DNA of 64,000 nt from Shinella yambaruensis (lineage in GTDB: Bacteria > Pseudomonadota > Alphaproteobacteria > Rhizobiales > Rhizobiaceae), in contig NZ_JALJCK010000010.1 of assembly GCF_022899355.1 (NCBI RefSeq), positions 242,909 through 306,908 of the forward strand. The letters run 5' to 3'. Positions 1 to 8,585 of the stretch are shown piece by piece. The notes beneath the pieces were generated by a model. It searched no databases, was not told where the DNA came from, and was given only the letters and a program-made list of their open reading frames with translations. How positions within the stretch are numbered: position 1 is the first letter of the stretch; each line of letters begins with the position of its first letter. A program made the position numbers and the translations under genes.

Positions 1-1
1 C

Positions 2-1132
2 AGCATCGACGGCCGCAACCGCGGCGACGAGATCGGCGACATGGTGCGCTCGGTCGCCGTCTTCCGCGATGCGGCGCGGGAAAACATCCGGCTGGAGCAG
101 GAGGCCGAGGCCCAGCGCCAGATGACGGCCGAGGAGCAGGCGCGCCGCGCCAGCGAGCAGGCCCGCATCGAGGCGGAGCAGACCGAGGCGCTGACGGCCC
201 TGTCGGACGTGCTCGGCCAGCTTGCCGCGGGCAACCTGGAGGAAAGCATGACGGAGGCGCTCGCCGCCGAATATGTCGCGATGGCGCGCACCTACAACAA
301 TGCGGTCGAGGCCCTGCGCGTCACCTTGTCGGACGTGCGCGCGACGACGATGGAGATCAACGGCGGCACGGGCAACCTCGCCACCTCCGCCGACGATCTC
401 GCCCGCCGCACCGAACAGCAGGCGGCGGCGCTGGAGGAGAGCTCGCGCGCGCTGCGCCAGCTCACCGACATCGTGCGCTCGACGGCCGAAAGCGCCCAGA
501 AGACGGCGGTGTCCGTCGACGAGACGCACAGCTATGCGAAACGCTCCGGCGAGGTCGTGGCCAAGGCGGTGGACGCCATGGGCGAGATCAACCGGTCGTC
601 GGAGAAGATCAGCACGATCATCGGTGTCATCGACGAGATCGCCTTCCAGACCAACCTGCTTGCGCTCAATGCCGGCGTCGAGGCGGCGCGGGCCGGCGAG
701 GCGGGCCGCGGCTTTGCCGTCGTCGCGCAGGAGGTTCGCGAGCTTGCCCAGCGTTGCGCCGGTGCCGCCCGCGAGATCAAGGGCCTGATCTCCGACAGTT
801 CGGCGCAGGTCAGGAACGGCGTCGCGCTCGTCACCGAGACCGGCGAGGCGCTGACCGTCATCAACGAGCACATCTCCTCGATCCATGCGCTGGTCGGCCA
901 GATCGAGGCGGCCGCCGCCGCCCAGTATGACGGCATCAACGAGGTGAACCAGGCGGTGCACCAGGTCGAGCTCATCACGCAGCAGAACGCGGCGATGGTG
1001 GAGGAGAACACGGCCGAGATCCACGGCCTGCGCCACCGCGTCGAAGTCCTCAACCAGAAGATCGACCACTTCAAGACGCGGGACCTCGATACGCGCGAGG
1101 GCGGCTATTACGGACAGCACGACGCGGCGTGA
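2..1132 (+). CDS. Methyl-accepting chemotaxis protein, 3' part (5' end outside window)
   Basis: The reading frame is already open at the window edge, so the sensor and membrane parts are missing. The first visible residues (GRNRGDEIGDMV) are the end of a HAMP domain. They are followed by a glutamate-rich helix (AEAQRQMTAEEQARR) and a cytoplasmic signalling coiled coil. The hairpin tip that contacts CheA and CheW is clear around residues 210-260 of the visible part (EIAFQTNLLALNAGVEAARAG, then RGFAVVAQEVRELAQR). The protein ends GGYYGQHDAA and has no CheR-binding pentapeptide. It would pass chemical signals to the flagellar kinase CheA. The ligand cannot be told. The family call is secure; the true start is unseen. 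Confidence 0.95.
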   Translation, partial: SIDGRNRGDEIGDMVRSVAVFRDAARENIRLEQEAEAQRQMTAEEQARRASEQARIEAEQTEALTALSDVLGQLAAGNLEESMTEALAAEYVAMARTYNNAVEALRVTLSDVRATTMEINGGTGNLATSADDLARRTEQQAAALEESSRALRQLTDIVRSTAESAQKTAVSVDETHSYAKRSGEVVAKAVDAMGEINRSSEKISTIIGVIDEIAFQTNLLALNAGVEAARAGEAGRGFAVVAQEVRELAQRCAGAAREIKGLISDSSAQVRNGVALVTETGEALTVINEHISSIHALVGQIEAAAAAQYDGINEVNQAVHQVELITQQNAAMVEENTAEIHGLRHRVEVLNQKIDHFKTRDLDTREGGYYGQHDAA

Positions 1133-1171
1133 CGGGCACGCTTTCCGTTTGACGACAAACGCCCTCCGTCG

Positions 1172-1353
1172 CCTCGGCCGTAAGCCGAGGATCCGTCGCC
1201 GGACCCGGAGCGTGGATGGTCGGGTCAAGCCCGACCATGACGGGGAGAGGGCGGTGGTCCTGCCGGTGAGCAAAGAGGGTCGTTCGGCTCTTTCAACGGG
1301 TCGGCAAACCTTTTCCCACCCACCGACGTCATCCTCGGCCTTGAGCCGAGGAT
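1172..1353. repeat. Three hairpin repeats of a rhizobial palindrome family
   Basis: The 333 bases between the chemoreceptor gene and the next gene hold no convincing gene but three palindromes. They are CCTCGGC/GCCGAGG (1172-1190), ATGGTCGGG/CCCGACCAT with a five-base loop (1216-1238), and ATCCTCGGC/GCCGAGGAT with loop cttga (1331-1353). Flanks are also shared: gtc before the hairpin, and cc(a)c plus a CCCGG-rich stretch after it. Related copies lie at 28869-28891 and 63882-63904. A 111-residue open frame across this region is low-complexity and follows the repeats, so it is not called. Confidence 0.7.
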
Positions 1354-1465
1354 CCTCAGCCGCACCCGGGTCAGGCCCTAGCCTTACGGAGGAGAGGTTT
1401 GCGGGACTTTCTCGGCAGTCTCACGGGCCGGTGGGGGCCCGGCCGTTTTCGTTTGCGCCATTCCC

Positions 1466-2116
1466 TTACTTGCCGGCCTCGTAGACCACGTAGCTTTTGG
1501 GCACCGTCGGGTCCGGGTCGCCGTAGGTCGGGTCGAACTCGAAGCGGGTCAGCCTGAAATCGCCGTTGCGGAAGACCCATTCGCCACTGTCCCAGGCGTC
1601 GCCGATGCCGCGCCAGGCGGTGTGGCTGGTGATGGTCCGGGTCTTCTCGTCGAAGCTGGCATTGACCAGCAGGGCGGTGGCGCGGAAGCCGTCGATCCTG
1701 GGGTCGGCGGCCAGCCGGCTGTTCTCCTCGTTCGCATATTCATAGGCAAGGTGCGGCGTGGCGAAGGCGATGAGCTTCGGCGTGTCGCTGTCGCCGGTCT
1801 TCAGGACGAAGGCGTTGCGGATGTTGTAGGCGCCCGAGCCGCAGAATAGCTGGTAGATCTCGGCCTCGATGTCGGGTCCGTTCGGGTCGTAGCCGGGCTT
1901 GTAGGCGAAGCGGTAGAGGGCGTGGCCGAACCCTTCCGCCTCCGGCCCGGCCATCGGCACGTCCTCCATGCCGTTCATGTCGCAATCCGCGCCGAGGGCG
2001 GCCCTGGCGATCGCCTCGGCGGCGGCGATGCCCTCCGGCCGCTCGGCGGCAAGGGCGAGAGAGGGTAGGGCGGCGACAAGGAGGAGGGCGGGGAGGAGGG
2101 CCGGGACGTTCACCAA
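1466..2116 (-). CDS. Secreted protein resembling the C-terminal part of DUF1176 proteins
   Basis: The product has 216 residues with a clear signal peptide (PALLPALLLVAALPSLALAAE). The mature part contains two cysteines (CDMNG and LFCGSG). Its C-terminal half reads like the end of DUF1176 proteins: FDEKTRTITS, then RGIGDAWDSGEWVF and GDFRLTRFE. The protein is therefore probably periplasmic, with unknown function. It follows moaA on the same strand after 19 bases and is likely cotranscribed. The start is TTG at 2116 or GTG at 2113; the GTG is better spaced from the upstream GCGAGG. DUF1176 membership is inferred from pattern memory only. Confidence 0.75.
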   Translation of the reverse strand: MVNVPALLPALLLVAALPSLALAAERPEGIAAAEAIARAALGADCDMNGMEDVPMAGPEAEGFGHALYRFAYKPGYDPNGPDIEAEIYQLFCGSGAYNIRNAFVLKTGDSDTPKLIAFATPHLAYEYANEENSRLAADPRIDGFRATALLVNASFDEKTRTITSHTAWRGIGDAWDSGEWVFRNGDFRLTRFEFDPTYGDPDPTVPKSYVVYEAGK

Positions 2117-2135
2117 AACCTCGCTTTTGGCGGGG

Positions 2136-3182
2136 TCAGCCGCCGGTGACGCTCATGTGGCGGGCGACGGCCGGACGGTTGCGGCGGTCGATGACGAAAT
2201 CGTGGCCCTTCGGCTTGCGGGTGATTGCCTCGTCGATCGCCTGCGAGAGCAGGGCGTCGTCGTCGGAGGCGCGCAGCGGCAGGCGCAGGTCCGCCGCATC
2301 GTTCTGGCCGAGGCACATGTAGAGCGTGCCGGTGCAGGTGAGGCGCACGCGGTTGCAGCTTTCGCAGAAATTGTGCGTCATCGGCGTGATGAAGCCGAGG
2401 CGGCCGCCGGTCTCGGCGACCGTGACGTAGCGCGCCGGGCCACCGGTGCGGTAGGCGTTCTCCGTCAGGGTGAAGCCGTCTTCGAGGCGGGCGCGCATCT
2501 CCGACAGCGGCATGTAGCGATCCGTGCGGTCTTCCTCGATCTCGCCCATCGGCATGGTCTCGATGAGGGTGAGGTCCATGCCGCGGCCATGCGCCCAGCG
2601 CATCAGATCGGGGATCTCGCGGTCGTTGAAATCCTTCAGCGCCACGGCGTTGATCTTGATATGGAGGCCGGCGGCCTGCGCGGCGTCGATGCCTTCCAGA
2701 ACCTTGGAGAGGTCGCCCCAGCGGGTGATGGTCCGGAACTTCTGCGCGTCGAGCGTGTCGAGGGAGACGTTGATGCGGCGCACGCCGCAATCGGCAAGCT
2801 CGGCCGCGTGCCGGGCGAGCTGCGAGCCGTTGGTCGTCAGCGTCAGTTCGTCGAGGCGCCCGTCATGCACCTGGCGGCCGAGTTCGCGCACGAGATGCAT
2901 GATGTTCTTGCGCACCAGCGGCTCGCCGCCGGTCAGCCGGAGTTTTCTCACGCCCTTGGCGATGAAGGTGGAACAGAGCCGGTTCAGCTCTTCCAGCGTC
3001 AGCAGGTCCTTCTTCGGCAGGAAGGTCATGTTCTCCGCCATGCAATAGGTGCAGCGGAAATCGCAGCGGTCGGTCACCGATACGCGCAGATAGGTGATGG
3101 CGCGCCCGAAGGGGTCGATCATCGGTGCGTCGGACTGCGCGATCGGGTTCGCGCCACCCAGCGGGCCTGCATACGAATTCAA
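2136..3182 (-). CDS. moaA: GTP 3',8-cyclase MoaA (molybdenum cofactor step 1)
   Basis: This radical-SAM enzyme converts GTP to 3',8-cyclo-GTP for molybdopterin synthesis in the cytoplasm. The N-terminal cluster ligands are Cys40, Cys44 and Cys47 ([11 protein letters not shown]). The second cluster motif [18 protein letters not shown] has the expected C-x2-C-x13-C spacing. The chain ends in Gly-Gly, as MoaA needs for substrate binding. Its 348 residues are normal length. The start is TTG, six bases after GGAGGA, and gives the usual rhizobial N-terminus ([13 protein letters not shown]). It is divergent from the DUF971 gene and probably heads an operon with the secreted-protein gene downstream. 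Confidence 0.96.
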   Translation of the reverse strand: MNSYAGPLGGANPIAQSDAPMIDPFGRAITYLRVSVTDRCDFRCTYCMAENMTFLPKKDLLTLEELNRLCSTFIAKGVRKLRLTGGEPLVRKNIMHLVRELGRQVHDGRLDELTLTTNGSQLARHAAELADCGVRRINVSLDTLDAQKFRTITRWGDLSKVLEGIDAAQAAGLHIKINAVALKDFNDREIPDLMRWAHGRGMDLTLIETMPMGEIEEDRTDRYMPLSEMRARLEDGFTLTENAYRTGGPARYVTVAETGGRLGFITPMTHNFCESCNRVRLTCTGTLYMCLGQNDAADLRLPLRASDDDALLSQAIDEAITRKPKGHDFVIDRRNRPAVARHMSVTGG

Positions 3183-3322
3183 AACACGTCCTCCATTGCC
3201 GACATGTCGTGCGCCGGGGGCGCGGCGTCAAGCCGGTGCGGCGATTATGACAGCATTTTGCGCCTTGCGCATCCTTGATCTGGCGCATAGTCCTTCGCGA
3301 AAACAGATGGAAAGGAAACGAG

Positions 3323-3697
3323 ATGAGCGATCTGTGGCCGACCGAGCTGCGCGTTTCGAAGGACCGCCAGCGCCTCGTCGTGACCTTCAACGACGGCTTG
3401 AGCTTCGATCTTTCCGCCGAGCTCCTGCGCGTGCTCTCGCCCTCGGCGGAAGTGCAGGGCCACGGGCCGGGCCAGAAGGTGACGGTGCCGGGAAAGCGCA
3501 ATGTCGCGATCATCTCGATGACGCCGACCGGCAACTATGCCGTGCGCATCGGCTTCGACGACCTTCACGATACCGGCATCTATACGTGGTCCTATCTCCG
3601 GGAACTCGGGGAAAAAGGCGCGGAACTGTTCGCCGCCTATGAGCGCGAGCTTGCGGAGAAAGGCATGAGCCGCGATATTTCGGAGAAACCGCGGTAA
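3323..3697 (+). CDS. DUF971 / gamma-butyrobetaine hydroxylase-like N-terminal domain protein
   Basis: This is a 124-residue soluble protein starting MSDLWPTELRVS behind AAGGAAA. The residue pattern (LWPTELRVSKDRQRLVV, SAELLRVLSPSAEVQGHG, then GNYAVRIGFDDLHDTGIYTW) is that of DUF971. In some eukaryotic proteins that fold precedes the gamma-butyrobetaine hydroxylase catalytic domain. In bacteria it often stands alone near Fe-S or Moco-related genes, which fits its place next to moaA. No cysteine metal site is visible. Function is not established; a role in metallocofactor handling is only an inference from context. An upstream in-frame start exists but lacks a ribosome-binding site. Confidence 0.85.
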   Translation: MSDLWPTELRVSKDRQRLVVTFNDGLSFDLSAELLRVLSPSAEVQGHGPGQKVTVPGKRNVAIISMTPTGNYAVRIGFDDLHDTGIYTWSYLRELGEKGAELFAAYERELAEKGMSRDISEKPR

Positions 3698-3754
3698 CAT
3701 GTCGGACTGCCTGGCGAAGGTAGCGTCCACCCCCAAACGAACGGGAGATGCCCC

Positions 3755-5581
3755 TTGGCAGGCGAAGCGAATGCAAATGATCTCACCCAGGTCGTCGTGC
3801 TCCTGGCAGCAGGCGTGGCGGCCGTGCCGGTCTTCAAGAAGATCGGCCTCGGCTCGGTGCTCGGCTATCTGGCCGCCGGGCTGGTGATCGGCCCCTTCGG
3901 GCTCGGGTTCTTCGCCGATCCGCAGGCGATCATCCATGTCGCCGAACTCGGCGTGGTGATGTTCCTCTTCATCATCGGGCTTGAAATGCAGCCCTCCCGG
4001 CTCTGGGGCATGCGCAAGGACATATTCGGGCTCGGCGCGATCCAGGTCATGGGCGCCATGGCGGCGCTGACGGGCATCGGCGTGTCGATGGGCTTTCCGC
4101 TCGTTCCCTCCTTCGTCGCCGGCACCGGCTTCGTCCTCACCTCCACCGCCATCGTCATGCAGATGCTGCAGGAGCGCGGCACGATGTCGACGCTGAAGGG
4201 CCAGCGCATCATCGCGATCCTGCTCTTCGAGGACCTCGCCATCGTGCCGCTGCTGGCGATCGTCACCCTGCTCGGCACGGGGGCGGCGGCGACGGATGCC
4301 TCCGACCGCTGGCTTTCCATCGGCATCGCCATCGGCGCCATCGTGGCGCTGGTGCTGGCGGGGCGCTACCTGCTCAACCCGCTCTTCCGGGTGCTGGCGG
4401 CCTCCGGCGCGCGCGAGGTGATGACGGCGGCGGCGCTGCTCGTGGTGCTCGGCTCGGCGCTCGCCATGCAGGTCTCCGGCCTGTCCATGGCCATGGGGGC
4501 GTTCCTTGCCGGGGTGCTGCTCTCCGAATCGAGCTTCCGCCACCAGCTGGAGGCCGATATCGAGCCGTTCCGCGGCATCCTGCTCGGCCTCTTCTTCCTC
4601 GGCGTCGGCATGGCGATCGACCTTGGCGTGATCGCCGCCAACTGGCAGCTCGTGGTGGCGAGCGTCGTCGGCTACATGATCGCGAAGCTCCTCCTGATCT
4701 ATGTGGTCGCGCGCCTTCTCGGCACCTGCCATGCCGAAAGCCTGGAGCGCGCCGTGCTGATGGCGCAGGGCGGCGAGTTCGCCTTCGTGCTCTATGCCGC
4801 GGCCGTTTCCGCCGGCATCCTCAACGGCGAGGAGAACGCCATCCTGACGGCGACGATCATCATCTCGATGGTCCTGACGCCGCTGATGGTCATCCTGCAC
4901 GACCGCATCGTGCCCAAGCAGCAGCCGTCCACCGAGGGGCTTACCCTGCCGGAGAATGTCGAGGGCACGGTGCTGATGATCGGCTTCGGGCGTTTCGGCC
5001 AGATCGTCAGCCAGCCGCTGCTCGCCCGCGGCTACACGCTCTCGCTGATCGACAAGGATGCCGAGTTCGTGCGCGACGCCGCCGATTTCGGCTTCAAGGT
5101 CTATTACGGCGACGGCGCGCGCATCGACATCCTGCATGCCGCCGGCGCCTCGACCGCCAAGGCGATCCTCATCTGCCTCGACGACAAGGAGGCGGCGGTG
5201 AAGATCGCCGAGGTGGTGCGCGAGGAGTTCCCGCTCGTGCCGATCCTGGCGCGCGCCTACGACCGCGGCCATGCCGTCGACCTCGTCCATGCCGGCGTCG
5301 ACTTCCAGATCCGCGAGACCTTCGAATCGGCGCTGGTGTTCAGCCGCGAGACGCTGAAGGCGCTGGGCGAGGACGAGGATATTGCCGCCGAGGTGGTGGA
5401 GGAATTCCGCGACGTCGACCGCGAGCGGCTGGAGCTGGAAATGGTCGGCGGCATCTATGCCGGCCGCCAGCTCATCCGCGGCAACGCCCAGCCGGCCGAC
5501 ATCGTCGCGGCGCGCACCGCGCGCGAACGCGCAGCGGCGGAAGAAGAGCGGCATCGCCACGAGCAGGAAGAGGCCGGCTGA
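3755..5581 (+). CDS. CPA2-family monovalent cation:proton antiporter (KefB/KefC type)
   Basis: This is a 608-residue inner-membrane protein. Residues about 10-385 form a series of hydrophobic helices of the Na+/H+-exchanger fold, including GSVLGYLAAGLVIGPFGLGF and LLFEDLAIVPLL. Residues about 400-520 form a cytosolic TrkA-N (RCK) domain with the dinucleotide motif GFGRFGQ and the downstream acidic residue in LSLIDKDAEF. It likely exchanges K+ or Na+ for protons, gated by a nucleotide. The extra C-terminal tail is charged (RAAAEEERHRHEQEEAG). The start is TTG behind ACGGGAG. No KefF/KefG partner is adjacent, so glutathione control cannot be assumed. Confidence 0.93.
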   Translation: MAGEANANDLTQVVVLLAAGVAAVPVFKKIGLGSVLGYLAAGLVIGPFGLGFFADPQAIIHVAELGVVMFLFIIGLEMQPSRLWGMRKDIFGLGAIQVMGAMAALTGIGVSMGFPLVPSFVAGTGFVLTSTAIVMQMLQERGTMSTLKGQRIIAILLFEDLAIVPLLAIVTLLGTGAAATDASDRWLSIGIAIGAIVALVLAGRYLLNPLFRVLAASGAREVMTAAALLVVLGSALAMQVSGLSMAMGAFLAGVLLSESSFRHQLEADIEPFRGILLGLFFLGVGMAIDLGVIAANWQLVVASVVGYMIAKLLLIYVVARLLGTCHAESLERAVLMAQGGEFAFVLYAAAVSAGILNGEENAILTATIIISMVLTPLMVILHDRIVPKQQPSTEGLTLPENVEGTVLMIGFGRFGQIVSQPLLARGYTLSLIDKDAEFVRDAADFGFKVYYGDGARIDILHAAGASTAKAILICLDDKEAAVKIAEVVREEFPLVPILARAYDRGHAVDLVHAGVDFQIRETFESALVFSRETLKALGEDEDIAAEVVEEFRDVDRERLELEMVGGIYAGRQLIRGNAQPADIVAARTARERAAAEEERHRHEQEEAG

Positions 5582-5688
5582 GAGGCTGCCGGTTCGGCTT
5601 GCCGATGCCTGCCGCGGGGCCATGACGCGGATGGCGGCGCTGCGTCGAGGCCGGGCATTCCGGTCTTTACGGGTGACGTCTGCCGGCA

Positions 5689-5742
5689 GCGTTTTTGCTT
5701 TTCCGCGAATCGCGAAAACGCTCTAGTTCTTTGTCTTCACGC
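5689..5742. repeat. Truncated copy of the ~105-bp ctag-ended intergenic repeat
   Basis: This short stretch matches the left half of the repeat seen complete at 6973-7080, 9656-9760 and 30136-30240. It shows the TTTTGCTTTTCCGCGAATCG block, GCGAAAACGCTCTAG, and the TTTGTCTTCACGC segment, and then stops. The right half (GGACGCAAA...GGAATTGCTCTAG) is missing. It lies between the antiporter gene and the LtrA-type gene, just before the latter's ribosome-binding site. Confidence 0.6.
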
Positions 5743-5765
5743 CTCGAGCGAAAGGAACCGCCGCC

Positions 5766-6977
5766 ATGACGGCGACGACCGACGACCGTTTCGCCCATTC
5801 CGCCTTCCTGCGGGCGCGCGGCACCGCGCAGGAAGGAAAGGTGGCTTTCGCCGAGCTCTTCTTCGACCTCGTCTTCGTGCTGACGATCATCCAGCTCTCC
5901 CATTCGCTGGCGGCGCACTATTCGCTGCTGGGCCTTGCCGAGGCGGCGATGCTGACGCTGGCGGTCTGGTGGGTATGGATCTACACGACCTGGGCGACGA
6001 ACTGGCTGGACCCGGACAAGGCGCCGGTACGCCTCCTGCTCTTCGCCCTGATGTTCCTCGGCCTGATGCTGTCCATCGCCATCCCCACCGCCTTCGGCGC
6101 CGGCGGCCTGCTCTTCGCGCTCACCTATGTCGCCATGCAAGTCGGCCGCTCGGCCTTCACGGCCTTCGCGATGCGGCGCGACTGGCCGGAAAACAGCCTC
6201 AACTTCACGCGGATCACCGTCTGGACGGCGCTTTCCGCCGTGTTCTGGCTGGCGGGCGGCCTTGCCGGGCAGGAGGCGCGGCTCGTCCTCTGGCTGATCG
6301 CGCTCGGCATCGAATATGTCTCGCCGGCACTCGGCTTCGTCGTGCCGGGCCTCGGGCGCTCGGCCTTCGGCGACTGGCAGGTCTCCGGCGAGCACATGGC
6401 GGAGCGCTGCGCGCTCTTCGTCATCATCTGCCTTGGCGAGACGATCCTCGTCACCGGCCGCACGGTCGCGGGGATGGAACTGCTCGACGGTTTCACCATC
6501 ATCCTGCTCGCGACGGCCTTCCTTTCGACCGCCACCATGTGGTGGATCTATTTCCGCTTCGGCCATGGCGAGGCGGCGCATCTCATCGAGCATTCGGCAA
6601 CGCCGGGCCGCATCGCGCGCATGGCCTTCACCTATGCCCACATCCCTATCGTCGCCGGCATCATCCTGTCGGCGGTGGCCGAGGAGTTCGCGCTCGCCCA
6701 TCCGCACGGCGCCACCGACGCCAAGACGGCGAGCGCCATCATCGGCGGGCCGGTCGTCTTCCTTTCGGGCAACATCTGGTTCAAGGCGGCGATCCGCGGC
6801 CGCTGGCCGCTGTCGCATCTCGCCGGCATCGGCGTGCTGCTCGCGCTCTCGGCGATCGTGCCCTTCGTCGAGCCCTACCAGCTCTTCATGGCCGCTGCCG
6901 CGGTGTTGCTCGGCGTCGCGCTCTGGGAGTTCCTGTCGCTGAAATCGACGCCTGCGGACGACGTCGCGACGGTCTAG
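5766..6977 (+). CDS. Low temperature requirement protein A (LtrA) family membrane protein
   Basis: This is a 403-residue protein with about ten or more hydrophobic helices. The N-terminal block VAFAELFFDLVFVLTIIQLSH is the hallmark of the LtrA family. The family was named from a Listeria gene needed for growth in the cold, but its biochemical activity is unknown. Conserved charged residues within helices (ELFFD, GETILVTGRTV) are typical. The ribosome-binding site is GAAAGGAA and the start is ATG. The stop codon lies inside the left end of the intergenic repeat at 6973. Family call is secure; function is open. Confidence 0.9.
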   Translation: MTATTDDRFAHSAFLRARGTAQEGKVAFAELFFDLVFVLTIIQLSHSLAAHYSLLGLAEAAMLTLAVWWVWIYTTWATNWLDPDKAPVRLLLFALMFLGLMLSIAIPTAFGAGGLLFALTYVAMQVGRSAFTAFAMRRDWPENSLNFTRITVWTALSAVFWLAGGLAGQEARLVLWLIALGIEYVSPALGFVVPGLGRSAFGDWQVSGEHMAERCALFVIICLGETILVTGRTVAGMELLDGFTIILLATAFLSTATMWWIYFRFGHGEAAHLIEHSATPGRIARMAFTYAHIPIVAGIILSAVAEEFALAHPHGATDAKTASAIIGGPVVFLSGNIWFKAAIRGRWPLSHLAGIGVLLALSAIVPFVEPYQLFMAAAAVLLGVALWEFLSLKSTPADDVATV

Positions 6978-7080
6978 GACATTTCCGCTTTTCTTCCAAT
7001 CCCGAAAACGCTCCATCTGTTTGTTTTTTACGCAATTCCGGACGCAAAACCGCTTCGCACTTTTGCTGGAATTGCTCTAG
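6973..7080. repeat. Complete ~105-bp ctag-ended intergenic repeat, copy A
   Basis: This copy runs from tctagg to ctctag. It carries in order CATTTCCGCTTTTC, a CCGAAAACGCTC segment, TTGTTTTTTACGCAATTCC, GGACGCAAAACCGCTTCGC and TTTTGCTGGAATTGCTC. It lies between convergent genes. Its left ctag supplies the TAG stop of the LtrA-type gene, and its right ctag supplies the TAG stop of the marR-type gene on the other strand. Near-identical full copies are at 9656-9760 and 30136-30240. Confidence 0.85.
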
Positions 7081-7559
7081 GCATCGTCCGGCTCGTCGTC
7101 CGCATCCATCGTCTGGAGGATGTGGATGAGGTCTTCCATCGCTTCGGCCACCTGCAGGCAGCGCTCCGCCGGGGTCGGGGAGAGGGCGCGCTCGATCAGC
7201 CCGGTCTGGATGGCCATCGCCTCCTCGGTGAGGCTGCGGCCGGCCTCTGTCAGCGACAGGCGCAGCACGCGCTTGTCCTTCGCATCGGCCCTGCGCTCGA
7301 TCAGGCCGCGCTTTTCGAGATGCGGCAGCAGCATGCTCATGTTGGAGCGGCCGACAAGCAGCTTTCGCGCCAATTCCTGCTGGGAAATGCCGTCGAAGCG
7401 GTAGAGGTTGACCAGGATGTCGAGATGCGGCGGCTTGATGCCGAGACCGGCGATCGCCCGGCTCATCGCCTGCTGCATGAGCTGGCAGGCGCGCGCCACG
7501 CCGATCCAGCTGCGAAAGCGCGGATGATCCCAGGGGAAGGCTTGATTTTTGTTCATCAT
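7077..7559 (-). CDS. MarR-family transcriptional regulator
   Basis: This is a 160-residue winged-helix DNA-binding protein. The recognition region reads DGISQQELARKLLVGRSNMSMLLPHLEKRGLIERR, and the wing follows with DAKDKRVLRLSLTEAGRSL, both typical of MarR. Such proteins bind as dimers to short palindromes and are released by small phenolic or lipophilic ligands. It is divergent from an alpha/beta hydrolase gene 44 bases away, and a perfect palindrome lies between them. It therefore probably represses itself and the hydrolase. Two adjacent ATG codons (7559 and 7556) could start it. The ligand is unknown. Confidence 0.92.
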   Translation of the reverse strand: MMNKNQAFPWDHPRFRSWIGVARACQLMQQAMSRAIAGLGIKPPHLDILVNLYRFDGISQQELARKLLVGRSNMSMLLPHLEKRGLIERRADAKDKRVLRLSLTEAGRSLTEEAMAIQTGLIERALSPTPAERCLQVAEAMEDLIHILQTMDADDEPDDA

Positions 7560-7569
7560 TGTACTTTAT

Positions 7570-7585
7570 TGTTCAGTATTGAACA
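7570..7585. promoter_or_regulatory. Probable MarR operator (perfect palindrome)
   Basis: TGTTCAGTATTGAACA has six-base perfect arms with a four-base centre. It sits in an AT-rich stretch between the divergent marR-type and hydrolase genes, where a MarR dimer would block both promoters. MarR operators of this size and position are common. Binding here is inferred, not shown. Confidence 0.4.
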
Positions 7586-7603
7586 TTTTTATGGATTCCC
7601 ACT

Positions 7604-8512
7604 ATGGCATCCTTTGGATTGAAGGTCATCCGCCTGGCGCTGTCCGGCGTCGCCCGGTTTTCCCCGGATGCGGCCGGCCGCGCCGCTTTCCGCCTCTTTG
7701 CGACGACGCCCGGCCGCCGGCCGCGCACGGCGAAGGAGAAGGAGCTTTTCGCGCGTTCCGAGGGGTGGATGCGGCAGGCGGAGCGCGTGCCGCTCGCCTT
7801 TGCCGGCGGCAGGGCGATTGCGCACCGCTTCGCCGCGCGCCCGTGCCAGAGCTTTTCCGGCCGGGTGCTCGTGGTGCACGGCTGGGGCTCGCGCGCGGCC
7901 TATCTTTCGGCGCTGACGGAAGCGCTCGTGGCCGCCGGCCACGAGGTCGTGGCGCTCGACCTGCCGGGGCACGGTGCCGCGCGCGGGCGCACGCTGACGC
8001 TGCCGATGGCCGTCCGGGCGATCGACGCGGCCTGGCAACGGTTCGGCGGCTTCGACTATTTCTGCGGCCATTCCTTCGGCGGGGCCTCGCTCGCCTGTGC
8101 GGCGAGCGGCCTCGTGCCGTCGGTGCCGGCGCACCGGCCGCGCCGGCTGGTGACGATCGGCTCGCCGAGCGAGATGACCTGGCTGTTCAAGGACCTCGGC
8201 CGTTTCCTGAAGCTCGGGCCGAAGGCGCAGGTCGCGCTGGAGAACCATGTGGAGCGCATCGCCGGTGCGCCGCTTTCGGCCTTCGACGCGGCCAACGGGG
8301 CAGGGCGGCTGAAATCCCCCATGCTGGTCCTCCATGCGGAGGACGACAAGGAGGTGCCGGCGCTGCACGCCCGGCGCTACGCCGCCTCCGGCCCGAATGT
8401 CACGCTCGAATGGGCGAACGGTTTCGGCCATCGCCGCATCGTCTCCGCCGAGCCGGTGATCGACCGCATCGTGCAATTCCTTGCCGAGGATGCGGCGCGC
8501 ATCGCCGCCTGA
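7604..8512 (+). CDS. Alpha/beta hydrolase
   Basis: This is a 302-residue soluble hydrolase. The oxyanion-hole region VVHGWGSRAAY, the nucleophile elbow GHSFGG (Ser), the acid in HAEDDKEVP and the histidine in GFGHRRI give a complete catalytic triad in the right order. The N-terminal 80 residues (RLALSGVARFSPDAAGRAAFRLF...) match a recurring rhizobial subgroup of hydrolases paired with MarR regulators. The substrate is unknown; an ester or thioester is likely. It is divergent from the marR-type gene and probably induced by that regulator's ligand. Start is ATG. Confidence 0.92.
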   Translation: MASFGLKVIRLALSGVARFSPDAAGRAAFRLFATTPGRRPRTAKEKELFARSEGWMRQAERVPLAFAGGRAIAHRFAARPCQSFSGRVLVVHGWGSRAAYLSALTEALVAAGHEVVALDLPGHGAARGRTLTLPMAVRAIDAAWQRFGGFDYFCGHSFGGASLACAASGLVPSVPAHRPRRLVTIGSPSEMTWLFKDLGRFLKLGPKAQVALENHVERIAGAPLSAFDAANGAGRLKSPMLVLHAEDDKEVPALHARRYAASGPNVTLEWANGFGHRRIVSAEPVIDRIVQFLAEDAARIAA

Positions 8513-8585
8513 CGGGCTTTCCGTCACGCGCCTGTCATGCAAGGGTGCGAAGCGCCGCAGCGGGCGCACAGCACGGGAGACAGGC

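Noticed and set aside
1149..1484. 111-codon frame in the first intergenic region
   Set aside because: It is made of the hairpin repeats, has no ribosome-binding site and no recognisable protein features.
3245..5623. 792-codon open frame on the minus strand opposite the antiporter gene
   Set aside because: Its product is a His/Arg/Asp/Gln-rich sequence with no domain, whereas the plus strand encodes a complete antiporter with all motifs.
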